From Flavobacterium swingsii (GTDB lineage: Bacteria; Bacteroidota; Bacteroidia; Flavobacteriales; Flavobacteriaceae), in contig NZ_FOJT01000005.1 of NCBI RefSeq assembly GCF_900111965.1, forward strand, positions 248,001-312,000: a DNA stretch of 64,000 nt, in the 5' to 3' direction. Every line of letters starts with the position of its first letter. Positions within the stretch are counted from its first letter, which is position 1. Positions 34,209-43,620 of the stretch are shown in pieces. Under the pieces are notes generated by a model. It saw nothing but the letters and a program-made list of their open reading frames with translations, did no database searches and was not told the DNA's origin. The translations under genes were made by a program, and so were the position numbers.

Positions 34209-35387
34209 ATGAAGACAACTGCGCAGAAATTTATAATTATTTTTTTATTTACCATAAATGGTCTTTTTGCACAAACTTTTGTACAAGCTTATGCAGATAT
34301 TGCCAACCAAGTTTCTCAAACTAATGTTACTAATAACTTAATAGAGTACGAAAATTTAGGTGTAAAAAGAAGAGGAACTCCAGAGTTACAAAATACATTA
34401 GATTGGTTAAAACTCAAATATTCGAGTTATGGTTACACAGCTAGTCAAATAGTTGAAGATACTTATTCTTATTCAGGCTTCACTTGCAAAAATTTGACTG
34501 TAAATAAAATTGGAACAGTTTATCCAAATATTTTTGTGATTGTTTGCGGTCACTACGATTCTATATCGGGGACAGGGACAAATGATAACGGCAGTGGTGT
34601 TGTTACTATTTTAGAAATAGCTAGATTGTTGCAAAATGTGCCAACTGAATATTCTATAAAATTCGTCAATTTCTCGGGAGAAGAAGACGGACTAAAAGGT
34701 AGTCAAGCTTATGTAAGTAATGTTGTTAATGCATCAACGCCATTAAATATTAAGTTGGTTTTTAATTTAGATGAAGTAGGAGGCGTTGCAGGAATGACAA
34801 ACAACAACATAACTTGCGAAAGAGATACTGCTTCTCCAACCACAAATAATGCTGCTTCTACAGCATTTACAAACGAAATGATTACTTGCGTAGGTTTATA
34901 TTCTCCATTAAGTACTACACTTTCTTATGCCTATGCATCAGATTATATGTCTTTCCAGAGTAATAATAATATAATTACAGGAATGTTTGAAACCAATGAG
35001 ACAACCCACAAACATACAGCTACCGATTTGTTGGTAAATATGGATCCCGTTTATAACTACAAAGTTGCTAAAGCAGCTACTGGCACAATGTTGCATTATG
35101 CAGTGGCAAGTACGACCTTGTCTAACAAAGAATTTAATTCTGATTTTCAAGTGAGCTTTTTTCCAAATCCTACGAAAGATTCTATTAATATTAACATAGG
35201 AACATTAACAGAAAAAGAATATCAGTTTTCATTAATAGATATAAATGGGAAAGTAGTTTTAGAAAAAATGATTACAAATCCCAATCAAATTGAAAGAATA
35301 AATATTAGCAGTCTTACTAAAGGAATTTATTTAGCGACTCTAAATGTTGGAAAAAAGAAAATAAGCAAGAAAATAGTGATTGAATAA
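34209..35387 (+). CDS. M28 family zinc peptidase with type IX secretion sorting domain
   Basis: 392 residues. Signal peptide (to about residue 21, LFA), then the M28 aminopeptidase domain: first zinc ligands in VCGHYDS, bridging Asp in GTNDNGSGV, catalytic Glu-Glu in NFSGEEDGLKGS, further ligands in FNLDEVGG and THKHTATD. The last ~75 residues are a T9SS type A sorting domain (FFPNPTKDSININ ... LTKGIYLATL ... KKIVIE), which directs export across the outer membrane and then removal. Extracellular peptidase, probably for nutrient acquisition. Confidence 0.95.
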   Translation: MKTTAQKFIIIFLFTINGLFAQTFVQAYADIANQVSQTNVTNNLIEYENLGVKRRGTPELQNTLDWLKLKYSSYGYTASQIVEDTYSYSGFTCKNLTVNKIGTVYPNIFVIVCGHYDSISGTGTNDNGSGVVTILEIARLLQNVPTEYSIKFVNFSGEEDGLKGSQAYVSNVVNASTPLNIKLVFNLDEVGGVAGMTNNNITCERDTASPTTNNAASTAFTNEMITCVGLYSPLSTTLSYAYASDYMSFQSNNNIITGMFETNETTHKHTATDLLVNMDPVYNYKVAKAATGTMLHYAVASTTLSNKEFNSDFQVSFFPNPTKDSININIGTLTEKEYQFSLIDINGKVVLEKMITNPNQIERINISSLTKGIYLATLNVGKKKISKKIVIE

Positions 35388-35404
35388 TTACAAAACTCGA
35401 TTAA

Positions 35405-35460
35405 TTTTTATCGCAAATTGATAGACTAGTCTAATCTGGTTTATCAATTTGCGATTTTTA
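35405..35460. terminator. Bidirectional terminator between the M28 peptidase and uvrA
   Basis: ATCGCAAATTGATA and TATCAATTTGCGAT form a perfect 14-bp stem (35410-35423 with 35442-35455) flanked by A/T tracts on both sides, serving the two convergent genes. Confidence 0.85.
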
Positions 35461-35461
35461 T

Positions 35462-38251
35462 TTACAACTTCTCCTTCAAATATTTTCCTGTAATAGATTT
35501 TTTGTTTTTTGCAATTTCTTCCGGAGTTCCTTCAGCAAGGATTTGTCCGCCGTTTTCGCCACCTTCAGGACCAAGATCGATAACCCAATCGGCACATTTT
35601 ATCATGTCTAAATTGTGTTCGATAACAATAATTGAATGTCCTTTTTCGATTAAAGCATTAAACGATTTGAGTAATTTTTGGATATCGTGAAAATGTAATC
35701 CCGTTGTTGGTTCATCAAAAACAAACAAAGCTTTTTCTTTAGTTGCACCTTTTACTAAAAATGTAGCGAGTTTTATTCTTTGCGCTTCTCCACCAGAAAG
35801 AGTCGATGATGATTGTCCCAATTGTACATAACCCAAACCAACATCTTGCAAAGGCTGTAGTTTTTGAGAAATTTTAGTTTGTTTTGTATCAATAAAAAAA
35901 GTTAGTGCCTCATCGATGGTCATCGTTAAAATATCATCGATATTTTTTCCTTCAAAAGTAACTTCGAGCACTTCTTTTTTGAAACGTTTCCCGTTGCAAG
36001 TTTCGCAAGGCAAGGAAACATCGGCCATAAAAACCATTTCAACATTTATAGAACCTTCACCTTTACAGGTTTCGCAACGACCACCATCTACATTAAATGA
36101 AAAATGTTTGGCTTGATAACCACGATTTTTAGAAAGTTTTTCTTTAGCATACAATTCTCGAATATCATCGTAAGCCTTGATATAAGTTACTGGATTAGAA
36201 CGGGAACTTCTTCCAATTGGGTTTTGATCTACATATTCGATATGGTGAATTTTGTGATAAAAACCACGCATTTCTGTAAATTGTCCAGCTTTTTCGCCTA
36301 CGCCATCAATCTTTTTTTGCATCGCTGGAAAAAGAATTTTCTTAACCAAAGTACTTTTCCCAGAACCCGAAACTCCTGTAATTATGGTAAGCATTTCTAA
36401 CGGAAACTTAACATCTACATTTTGTAAATTATTCTCTCGAGCACCTAATATTTCTATGTATGTTGAAGATTTTCGTCTGGTTTTTGGTACCGAAATTTCT
36501 AAATCTCCGTTTAAATACTTTGCTGTTAATGATGATGATTTCAAAATCTCATCAAAAGTTCCTTGAGCCACTAATTCGCCACCAAAGGTTCCTGCTTCTG
36601 GACCAATATCTATAATCATATCAGCGGCTTTCATAATATCCTCATCGTGTTCGACCACAATTACAGTATTTCCTAAATCACGAAGAGAAATAAGCACTTG
36701 AATTAGTTTTTCGGTATCTTTTGGGTGTAAACCAATACTCGGTTCGTCGAGAATATACATAGAACCAACAAGCGAACTTCCTAGCGAAGTAGCTAGATTT
36801 ATTCTTTGCGATTCGCCACCAGATAGCGTTGCCGAATTTCTATTTAAAGTCAAATAATCTAATCCAACTTCTTGTAGAAAAGACAATCTATTGTTGATTT
36901 CTATTAGTAATCGTTTGGCAACTTTGGCATCATAATCTGATAGTTTTAAATCTTTGAAAAATAAAACGGTATTTTTTATAGATAAATCGACCAGATCAGG
37001 TAATGTTTTCGCACCTACTTTTATATTATAAACTTCTTGACGAAGTCGCTTTCCTTTGCAAGAATGACATTTTGTTTTCCCTCGATAACGAGAAAGCATC
37101 ACTCGATTTTGAATTTTATAATTTTTTTCTTCCAATTCTTTGAAGAAATCATTCAAACCTTGAAAGTATTTATTTCCTTTCCAGATCACATCTTTTTGAT
37201 CATCTGATAACTCGAAATAAGGCTTGTGAACAGGAAAATCGAACTTATGACTGTGGTTTACTAATTCGTCACGAAACCAACTCATGCTTTCGCCACGCCA
37301 AGGAAAAATAGCATTTTCGTATACAGACAAAGCGGTGTTTGGGATAACTAATTCTTCATCGATACCAATAATATTACCATAACCATCACAAACTGGACAA
37401 GCACCGTATGGATTGTTAAAACTAAATAAATGTACATTTGGTTCTAAAAATGACAATCCATCTAACTCGAAATTAGCACTATAACTGTATTTTTTATCAG
37501 AATTCACTTCTTGTAAATAACAAATTCCTTTGCCTTCATAGAAAGCTGTTTGCACAGAATCTGCCAATCTATTGAAGAAATCCTCATCATCTTTAAGAAC
37601 AATTCTATCAATAATAAGTAAAATGTCTTTATTATCTAATGTATGTTCGGCTATTTCATCTAAACGAATCATTTCATTTTTAACCAAAATACGCGCAAAA
37701 CCTTGTTGCAAAAGCACTTTTAGTTTGTCTTCTAATTTTCGTCCTTCTTCTAGGTGAATGGGGGCGAGGAGCAACCATTTAGAGTCAATTTCGAAAGTTT
37801 TTACGTCATTTATAACATCGGTAACCGTATTTTTTTTGACTTCAAGACCAGAAACAGGCGAAATAGTTTTACCAATTCTTGCATATAATAATTTTAGATA
37901 ATCATAAATTTCGGTCGAAGTTCCAACTGTAGAACGTGCATTTGTCGTGTTTACTTTTTGTTCGATAGCAATCGCGGGAGCAATTCCTTTTATGTATTCG
38001 ACTTTTGGTTTGTCTAATCTTCCTAAAAATTGACGGGCATAACTAGACAAACTTTCTACATAACGGCGCTGTCCTTCGGCATACAAAGTATCGAAAGCCA
38101 AAGAAGATTTTCCAGAGCCGGAAAGACCAGTAATTACTACTAATTTGTTACGAGGAATAGCAACGTCAAGGTTTTTCAAATTGTGAATTTGAGCACCTTT
38201 TATAATAATATTTTTTTTAGGTTCTAGCTTGGAAATATCTTGATGAATCAT
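35462..38251 (-). CDS. uvrA: Excinuclease ABC subunit A
   Basis: 929 residues from ATG 38251 ([13 protein letters not shown]); a TTG 12 nt upstream is less likely. UvrA is the damage-recognition ATPase of nucleotide excision repair. Two ABC ATPase halves are visible: Walker [13 protein letters not shown] and [12 protein letters not shown], signature motifs LSGGESQRI and LSGGEAQRI, plus zinc-binding [16 protein letters not shown] and CETCKGEG modules. Full length and intact. Single-gene unit. Confidence 0.97.
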   Translation of the reverse strand: MIHQDISKLEPKKNIIIKGAQIHNLKNLDVAIPRNKLVVITGLSGSGKSSLAFDTLYAEGQRRYVESLSSYARQFLGRLDKPKVEYIKGIAPAIAIEQKVNTTNARSTVGTSTEIYDYLKLLYARIGKTISPVSGLEVKKNTVTDVINDVKTFEIDSKWLLLAPIHLEEGRKLEDKLKVLLQQGFARILVKNEMIRLDEIAEHTLDNKDILLIIDRIVLKDDEDFFNRLADSVQTAFYEGKGICYLQEVNSDKKYSYSANFELDGLSFLEPNVHLFSFNNPYGACPVCDGYGNIIGIDEELVIPNTALSVYENAIFPWRGESMSWFRDELVNHSHKFDFPVHKPYFELSDDQKDVIWKGNKYFQGLNDFFKELEEKNYKIQNRVMLSRYRGKTKCHSCKGKRLRQEVYNIKVGAKTLPDLVDLSIKNTVLFFKDLKLSDYDAKVAKRLLIEINNRLSFLQEVGLDYLTLNRNSATLSGGESQRINLATSLGSSLVGSMYILDEPSIGLHPKDTEKLIQVLISLRDLGNTVIVVEHDEDIMKAADMIIDIGPEAGTFGGELVAQGTFDEILKSSSLTAKYLNGDLEISVPKTRRKSSTYIEILGARENNLQNVDVKFPLEMLTIITGVSGSGKSTLVKKILFPAMQKKIDGVGEKAGQFTEMRGFYHKIHHIEYVDQNPIGRSSRSNPVTYIKAYDDIRELYAKEKLSKNRGYQAKHFSFNVDGGRCETCKGEGSINVEMVFMADVSLPCETCNGKRFKKEVLEVTFEGKNIDDILTMTIDEALTFFIDTKQTKISQKLQPLQDVGLGYVQLGQSSSTLSGGEAQRIKLATFLVKGATKEKALFVFDEPTTGLHFHDIQKLLKSFNALIEKGHSIIVIEHNLDMIKCADWVIDLGPEGGENGGQILAEGTPEEIAKNKKSITGKYLKEKL

Positions 38252-38391
38252 TTGAAAAGTCAATTTTTACAAAGATAATCAATTCTGCTTTTTTATTATA
38301 ATTTGTGTGTACTCTCTTTTGGTTTTGATTGGTTGCAACTTGAATTTTGAAGTATTATTTTAAAGATTATGTTAATTTTTTTGTGTAAATG

Positions 38392-38423
38392 TTGTTAATA
38401 TAAAATAAATTGTGCTAAATTTG
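38392..38423 (+). promoter_or_regulatory. Promoter of the ECF sigma factor gene
   Basis: TTG (38392), 21 nt, TAAATTTG (38416-38423): fits the Bacteroidota -33/-7 pattern. The leader to the ATG at 38519 is then about 90 nt. Confidence 0.5.
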
Positions 38424-38518
38424 AAGTCTATTAATATAAAACAAAAGCTTATAACAAAGAAATACTTTTAAAAAAGAGATAAACTCTTAAGATAAACCCA
38501 AAATCTAAAAGTATTGTT

Positions 38519-39103
38519 ATGGCTATTACTCAACTCCCAGATGCTTTATTGGTAAGGCGTTACATCGATGGTGATGAAACAGCATTATCTACATTAGTAA
38601 AAAGACATGAGTCTAAAATCTTTGGTTTTATATATTCAAAAGTTTTAGACAGAGATATCTCGGACGATATATTTCAAGACACATTTATAAAAGTTATTAA
38701 AACACTTAAGAGTAATTCGTATAACGAAGAAGGGAAATTTTTGCCTTGGGTGATGCGAATTGCTCACAATTTGATTATAGATCATTTTAGAAAAACAAAA
38801 AAAATGCCCATGTATCGAGAAACAGAAGAGTTTTCTATTTTTTCGATTATGAGTGATAATTCTCCGAATATTGAAAACAGAATCATTACTGATCAAGTTG
38901 AAAAAGACTTAATTAAGCTCTTGAAAGAATTGCCAGATGACCAAAGAGAAGTGGTCGAAATGAGAATTTATCAAGATTTAAGTTTCAAAGAAATTTCTGA
39001 ATCAACAGGAGTGAGCATCAATACAGCATTGGGAAGAATGCGTTATGCTTTAATAAATTTGAGAAGAATAATAGATAAAAATCAAATTATTTTGACCAAT
39101 TAA
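38519..39103 (+). CDS. RNA polymerase sigma factor, ECF subfamily
   Basis: 194 residues. Sigma-2 region with ISDDIFQDTFIKVIKTL (core-binding and -10 recognition, about residues 46-62) and WVMRIAHNLIIDHFRK; sigma-4 region with LPDDQREVVEMRIYQDLSF and a helix-turn-helix (FKEISESTGVSINTALGRMR). No anti-sigma factor gene is adjacent. A 47-codon conserved-looking gene follows after 47 nt. This class is present in nearly all flavobacteria and probably handles general or growth-linked functions rather than a specific stress. Confidence 0.94.
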   Translation: MAITQLPDALLVRRYIDGDETALSTLVKRHESKIFGFIYSKVLDRDISDDIFQDTFIKVIKTLKSNSYNEEGKFLPWVMRIAHNLIIDHFRKTKKMPMYRETEEFSIFSIMSDNSPNIENRIITDQVEKDLIKLLKELPDDQREVVEMRIYQDLSFKEISESTGVSINTALGRMRYALINLRRIIDKNQIILTN

Positions 39104-39150
39104 GCAATATTTTTTTCTAGTTTGCGTTATACTATAAAATTAAAAATAGT

Positions 39151-39294
39151 ATGGCAAAAATTTACTCTAAAAAGAAAAATGCAACCCCTAAAATGTTACC
39201 AAAAAAAGAAACAGTCAATTTTATATTGAACTATTCTAAAGTATTAAGAATAGACAAAATTGGTGAGGGAATTTTCGAAACAATCTTGAATTAA
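39151..39294 (+). CDS. Small basic protein, 47 aa, downstream of the sigma factor
   Basis: Starts ATG at 39151 and reads MAKIYSKKKNATPKMLPKKE, then TVNFILNYSKVLRIDKI, ending TILN just before a terminator. Very basic N-terminal half, amphipathic helix in the second half, no signal peptide. Position directly after the sigma factor and before the terminator argues for a real cistron of that operon; I recall similar short proteins with LPKKETVNFILNYSK in the same place in related genomes. Function unknown. Confidence 0.75.
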   Translation: MAKIYSKKKNATPKMLPKKETVNFILNYSKVLRIDKIGEGIFETILN

Positions 39295-39298
39295 CTAT

Positions 39299-39328
39299 AA
39301 AACGCTCAAATTATTGAGCGTTTTTTTT
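39299..39328 (+). terminator. Terminator of the sigma factor operon
   Basis: AACGCTCAA, loop ATTA, TTGAGCGTT followed by eight T. The right arm is also the last codons (Asn-Ala-Gln-stop) of the convergent endonuclease III gene. Confidence 0.85.
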
Positions 39329-39970
39329 GTGATAATCTTTCAGAACGGATTGTCTTCCAATAGTTTTTGTAATAATATCTTTATCTAAATCCCAACCACG
39401 AGCTGGCGAATATTCTCGTCCGTACCAAATAATTTGTAAGTGTAAATCATTCCAGATTTCTTCAGGAAAAATGCGTTTGGCATCTTTTTCGGTTTGGGTT
39501 ACATTTTTGCCATTAGTCAAATTCCAACGATACATTAATCGGTGAATATGAGTATCTACAGGAAAAGCAGGAACGCCAAAAGCTTGACTCATTACCACAC
39601 TGGCAGTTTTATGCCCCACGGCCGGCATGGCTTCTAAAGCTTCAAAACTTTGAGGAACTTTCCCATCATGTAGTTCGATAATCATTTGTGACAAACCAAA
39701 AATTCCTTTCGATTTCATTGGTGAAAGTCCACATGGACGTATGATTTCTTTAATTTCTTCGATCGAAAGTTTTACCATATCGTACGGATTATCGGCTTTT
39801 GCAAAAAGTATTGGTGTAATTTGGTTCACACGAACATCAGTACATTGTGCAGAAAGCAAAACCGCAATTAGCAAAGTATACGGGTCTTTGTGGTCGAGCG
39901 GAATAGGAATCGTAGGATATAATTCTTTTAACGTATTTATAACAAATGTTATTTTTTGTTCTTTGTTCAT
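39311..39970 (-). CDS. nth: Endonuclease III-like DNA glycosylase without iron-sulphur cluster
   Basis: 219 residues. Removes oxidised pyrimidines and nicks the abasic site. Visible: LLSAQCTDVRVN, the helix-hairpin-helix LEAMPAVGHKTASVV carrying the catalytic lysine, and the catalytic Asp in FPVDTHIHR. The C terminus (IIWYGREYSPARGWDLDKD and on) has no Cys-x6-Cys-x2-Cys-x5-Cys set, so the 4Fe-4S cluster of E. coli Nth is absent. Divergent from bcp, sharing a 33-nt promoter region; its stop lies in the sigma-operon terminator. Confidence 0.93.
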   Translation of the reverse strand: MNKEQKITFVINTLKELYPTIPIPLDHKDPYTLLIAVLLSAQCTDVRVNQITPILFAKADNPYDMVKLSIEEIKEIIRPCGLSPMKSKGIFGLSQMIIELHDGKVPQSFEALEAMPAVGHKTASVVMSQAFGVPAFPVDTHIHRLMYRWNLTNGKNVTQTEKDAKRIFPEEIWNDLHLQIIWYGREYSPARGWDLDKDIITKTIGRQSVLKDYHKKNAQ

Positions 39971-40003
39971 TTTGTTACTTTTATTGAAAACAAATATACA
40001 GTT

Positions 40004-40456
40004 ATGACAACATTAAAAAAAGGAGATAAAGCACCAAATTTTTCAGCATTAGATCAAGATGGGAATTCACATAAATTATCGGATTATTCAGGAAAAAAAT
40101 TAGTAGTGTTTTTTTATCCAAAAGCAAATACGCCAGGTTGTACAGCTGAAGCTTGTGATTTAAGTAACAATTATTCTCGTTTTACTGCCAATAATTATGC
40201 GATTTTAGGTGTAAGTGCAGATGCTGCTAAAGCACAATTGAAATTTAAAGAAAAATTTGATTTTCCTTTTCCGCTTTTAGCCGATGAAGACAAAACCGTT
40301 ATTGAAGCATTTGGCGTTTGGGGACCAAAAAAGTTTATGGGAAGAGAATATGACGGAATACACAGAACGACTTTTATTATCGACGAAAATGGCATCATTG
40401 CAGATATCATTACTCAAGTAAAAACGAAAGAGCACGCTGCTCAAATATTAGGTTAA
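40004..40456 (+). CDS. bcp: Thioredoxin-dependent thiol peroxidase (BCP)
   Basis: 150 residues from ATG 40004 (MTTLKKGDKAPNF); frames extending upstream would run into the nth gene and are rejected. Peroxiredoxin of the BCP/PrxQ class: peroxidatic C46 and resolving C51 in NTPGCTAEACD, the atypical two-Cys arrangement, with FFYPKANTPG before it. Reduces peroxides using thioredoxin. The divergent neighbour is the base-excision-repair gene nth. It ends at a long palindromic terminator. Confidence 0.96.
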   Translation: MTTLKKGDKAPNFSALDQDGNSHKLSDYSGKKLVVFFYPKANTPGCTAEACDLSNNYSRFTANNYAILGVSADAAKAQLKFKEKFDFPFPLLADEDKTVIEAFGVWGPKKFMGREYDGIHRTTFIIDENGIIADIITQVKTKEHAAQILG

Positions 40457-40473
40457 TTGAGATTCTTTTAAGG

Positions 40474-40535
40474 GAAAAACTAAAAATAAGCATTACTAAC
40501 TCAATTGAGTTAGTAATGCTTATTTTTAGTTTTTC
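40474..40535. terminator. 62-nt perfect palindrome, bidirectional terminator
   Basis: Centre TCAATTGA at 40501-40508; arms AACTAAAAATAAGCATTACT and its exact complement, 31 bp on each side with no mismatch. A and T tracts lie on both ends. It sits 17 nt past bcp and 3 nt from the convergent hydrolase stop. Confidence 0.9.
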
Positions 40536-40538
40536 TTG

Positions 40539-41594
40539 TTATAAAGTTTTTATACTCTTAAATATTTTATACTGCGCATCTACAACAGATTGATTAAAAC
40601 CATGAGCAGCTTTTGGTAACAAATAATATTCTTTTTTTGGGGCTTTAATATTATCAAAATATTGCTTTGAGTTTTCTTTTGGTGTCATAATATCTTCATT
40701 GCCTTGAATTAAATATACTGGAATTTTAAAATCTAAATTATCTCTCATTAAGTTAATGGTTGTAATTATCGATTGAACTCCCAATTTATCATCACCAACA
40801 TAATTTACAAACGAATAATCGTCTCCGTCTGCTCTATTTTTATTGTCAATATCATTGTCGTAAGCAGGAGAAAGTTGAAACCAATTATCTGGAGCAGGTG
40901 TTGAATTTGCTCTTTCATATTTTTTTAAAACTCTAAATAACAAACCTGCATTTTTTGCTCTACCATAAGGAGGCTTACCTATAGAGTTTAATATTTCTAA
41001 AGACTCTTTGTCATTTTTGTTCTCGGCCATTTTATAAATTTTAGCATAAAAATATACATCAATAGTAGGATTAACAATTTGTGAATGTCCAACATAAGCA
41101 TAAAAAAGATCTGGTTGCTTTGTAGCTATTTTTACTCCAAGTGCTGAACCCCAAGATGTTCCAGTAAGTATGATTTTTTGTTTTCCTAAATGTTTCAAAA
41201 GATATTTTGACACTTCAACTCCATCGCTAGTCATTTGTTCTAGTGTTAAAGGATTTGCTTTCAAATATTCAGGGGTTAATTCTTCAGGTGGAGAGTTTTG
41301 CCCATAAGTTCTCCCAGTTCCTCGTTGATCCCATTGAACGATAATAAAATCCTTTTCTAAATCTTTATATAAAACGTCAACATAAGGACTTATTGGACTA
41401 CCTGGTCCTCCGTGAATAAACAATATAATAGGTTTCGAACTATTTCCTTTTATAGTAACCCATTGTTCACTGCCGTTTATTAAAACGTATTTTTCTTCAG
41501 AAATTTGATTTTTTAGGGCAGAATCATTTTCTTTTAATTGTGATAAGCATAAGAAAGGCATTAGAAATAAAATAAATAAAGATGTAATTTTCAT
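40539..41594 (-). CDS. Secreted alpha/beta hydrolase (proline iminopeptidase-like)
   Basis: 351 residues with signal peptide MKITSLFILFLMPFLCLSQ. Alpha/beta-hydrolase motifs: oxyanion HGGPGSPISPY (near 60), QWDQRGTGRTYG, nucleophile elbow GTSWGSALG, acid in QGNEDIMTP and histidine in KAAHGF near the end. The HGGPG plus WDQRGTG pair is typical of S33 proline iminopeptidases. Exact substrate unknown. The AraC-type regulator gene lies just upstream on the same strand and may control it; the intergenic region carries three GTCGAAC-type half sites. Confidence 0.9.
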   Translation of the reverse strand: MKITSLFILFLMPFLCLSQLKENDSALKNQISEEKYVLINGSEQWVTIKGNSSKPIILFIHGGPGSPISPYVDVLYKDLEKDFIIVQWDQRGTGRTYGQNSPPEELTPEYLKANPLTLEQMTSDGVEVSKYLLKHLGKQKIILTGTSWGSALGVKIATKQPDLFYAYVGHSQIVNPTIDVYFYAKIYKMAENKNDKESLEILNSIGKPPYGRAKNAGLLFRVLKKYERANSTPAPDNWFQLSPAYDNDIDNKNRADGDDYSFVNYVGDDKLGVQSIITTINLMRDNLDFKIPVYLIQGNEDIMTPKENSKQYFDNIKAPKKEYYLLPKAAHGFNQSVVDAQYKIFKSIKTL

Positions 41595-41665
41595 AGTTTC
41601 AAATTTTTAATTGTTAGTATTAATTTGAAGCAAAATTGCATGATAAGTTTAACGTTTGCGACCGA

Positions 41666-41733
41666 ATGAAAAAAGTCGAACCAATTTATAGTAATTAAAT
41701 TGGTTCGACTTTATTTTAGCAACGTTCGACTTT
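41666..41733 (-). terminator. Terminator of the AraC-type gene with a third half-site
   Basis: AAAGTCGAACCAATTTA (41672-41688) and TAAATTGGTTCGACTTT (41696-41712) form a perfect 17-bp stem with a T tract on the minus strand. A third GTTCGACTTTT follows at 41723-41733. The stem lies between the regulator and the hydrolase promoter. Confidence 0.75.
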
Positions 41734-41750
41734 TCGCAAAGTCTTTATAA

Positions 41751-42887
41751 TTAAGAGTTTCTGAATTCTGTAGGAGTTTGATTGGTGTGTTTTTTGAAAG
41801 CAGTATTAAAAGATGATTTCGAATTAAAACCCACTTCATAAAGAATTTCTAAAATAGTAAGTTTGCTTTTTGACGAATCTTTTAAAATTTGCATGGCTTT
41901 TTGTATTCGATATTCATTTATGAAATCAAAAAAATGTTGATTCATGTGATGGTTAATCAAAACAGATAAATCTCGAACAGGAATACTAACTTGTTTAGAC
42001 AATTCTTGTATTGTTAATGATGGTTCGAGATAGGATTCGTTTTCTAAAACATACTTTTTCACCAATTCTATTTGTGAAATGATTTCTGCCGATTTTGGAG
42101 TTTTAAATGATTCTTTTTCTGTTGAAATAACCGATTCATTTACCAATAACATATTTGAATCGACACCTTTAAAAAGCTCAGGATTGTTTAACGCTTTTAG
42201 CACAAACCAACAACTTATAATTAGTGCAATCGTTCCAATAATTACATTCGATGAGTTAAGAAAAACATTATAATCAGTATATCTTATTACCGATTTGAAG
42301 AAAACGATACAATGAGCAATTAGAAAAAATACAGTCATTTGAAACAACCATTTATACGATGAGTTATTCGCATTGGTATAATTCTCTAAGTAAATTTCTT
42401 TGTATTTTTTTAAAATTATAAAAACCAAAATAATATAAAAAGCATATTGTAGTTCCGCCAGAATATAGAAAAAACGTATTTCTAACATTTGCTTAAAATG
42501 CTCAAAAATGGAAATGCTATCAATAGTAGTTGCTAAATAAAACCTTGGAATAAAAACTAAATTTGCAATTATAAATGGAATGATTAGTATTAAATGTTTT
42601 GGTTTTAATCGAAAATCTGAATGGCAAACTGCTTTTACATACAAATAGAAAATGGGCATGATTAGCAAACTAGTAGTCATTCTAAAAACCTCAAAACTTA
42701 AATTAGTTTCAAAATATTTATCGGTAAAAAAACTACTCAAATCGAATGCTGTAAGTATAAGAAAACTAGCAAAAAGTCTGTTTGAAAGCTTATTTTTTGT
42801 ATTTACTGTTAGCAAAAAGAAAGCAAGAAGCAACATTACAAAAACGGTAATTAAAGTAATAGTATTTAAAAAATTGGATTTATCCAT
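41751..42887 (-). CDS. AraC-family transcriptional regulator with N-terminal membrane domain
   Basis: 378 residues. The first ~220 form about seven transmembrane helices, a sensor-type membrane domain, followed by a linker and a C-terminal AraC/XylS domain with two helix-turn-helix motifs (LTIQELSKQVSIPVRDLSVL and ILEILYEVGFNSKSSFNTAF, then KKHTNQTPTEFR). Membrane-anchored AraC proteins of this build are frequent in flavobacteria; ligand unknown. Probable target is the secreted hydrolase gene 156 nt downstream. Confidence 0.93.
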   Translation of the reverse strand: MDKSNFLNTITLITVFVMLLLAFFLLTVNTKNKLSNRLFASFLILTAFDLSSFFTDKYFETNLSFEVFRMTTSLLIMPIFYLYVKAVCHSDFRLKPKHLILIIPFIIANLVFIPRFYLATTIDSISIFEHFKQMLEIRFFYILAELQYAFYIILVFIILKKYKEIYLENYTNANNSSYKWLFQMTVFFLIAHCIVFFKSVIRYTDYNVFLNSSNVIIGTIALIISCWFVLKALNNPELFKGVDSNMLLVNESVISTEKESFKTPKSAEIISQIELVKKYVLENESYLEPSLTIQELSKQVSIPVRDLSVLINHHMNQHFFDFINEYRIQKAMQILKDSSKSKLTILEILYEVGFNSKSSFNTAFKKHTNQTPTEFRNS

Positions 42888-42955
42888 TTAGTTGTTTTTG
42901 TTTAATCAGGAACTTAAAAAGTAAAAAGCCGCTGTTTGGTAGATATGGATTTTAT

Positions 42956-43516
42956 TTATTTCTGTTTTCTTTTTCGTAGATATTTGCTAAAAATATTTAC
43001 ATATCGATCATCAAATTTTACTAATGTTATTTTATCCCACTCAATTTCAGTTTCTTCATCATCTAAAAATCCTTTTGCGTCAAAATAATTTATCAAAACT
43101 GATTTTTTTGTTATTCCAGTTATTGGTCCAATGTCAAAAGTTTCGTCTTCAGGGTTTTCATTTTCAATTATTACGTTTAAGCCACAATTTTGAATTGACT
43201 TAAAAATTGTTTCCCAATTTTTAAGTTCAATTTTGTGTTTCAAACCAACTTTTTCTATAAGTTTTTCTCCTTGGAGTATTTTTTCATAATATTTATCAGA
43301 ATTATTATATCTAATTTCTTCAATTGTTGAAATTGGAAATACAAAATAACCTAAAATATCAAATTCGTTAGATTCTTGAATAATTATAAAATCTTCGGAA
43401 TATTCAACTATAAATCCGCTAGTTTCTCCTCGAGAATTTTTAGCAAACTTCCTTAATATTTTACAATATTTTTTATTTTCGTGATGATATTTAATCTTCG
43501 ATATTGTTTGTTCCAT
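42956..43516 (-). CDS. Hypothetical protein, 186 aa
   Basis: No signal peptide or membrane helix. Composition is charged with alternating beta-strand-like segments: SGFIVEYSEDFIIIQESNEF and GPITGITKKSVLINYFDAKG followed by EIEWDKITLVKFDDRY. The two halves resemble each other (a strand pair, an acidic turn, then I-x-x-I-x-x-I), suggesting a duplicated Sm- or PRC-like beta-barrel. Isolated by its own intergenic gaps. I do not recognise a family. Confidence 0.8.
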   Translation of the reverse strand: MEQTISKIKYHHENKKYCKILRKFAKNSRGETSGFIVEYSEDFIIIQESNEFDILGYFVFPISTIEEIRYNNSDKYYEKILQGEKLIEKVGLKHKIELKNWETIFKSIQNCGLNVIIENENPEDETFDIGPITGITKKSVLINYFDAKGFLDDEETEIEWDKITLVKFDDRYVNIFSKYLRKRKQK

Positions 43517-43563
43517 TTCGTTTTTTTAGGATTTAAGAAACATCCAAATATACACATATTAAT

Positions 43564-43599
43564 AAAAAAAATCCTGAACTGTTTTCACAATTCAGGATT
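43564..43599 (-). terminator. Terminator of the 488-aa conserved gene
   Basis: Minus strand AATCCTGAA, 12-nt loop, TTCAGGATT followed by TTTTTTT; 9-bp stem, 22 nt past the stop. Confidence 0.8.
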
Positions 43600-43620
43600 C
43601 GTTTATTTGTTATATTTTTT

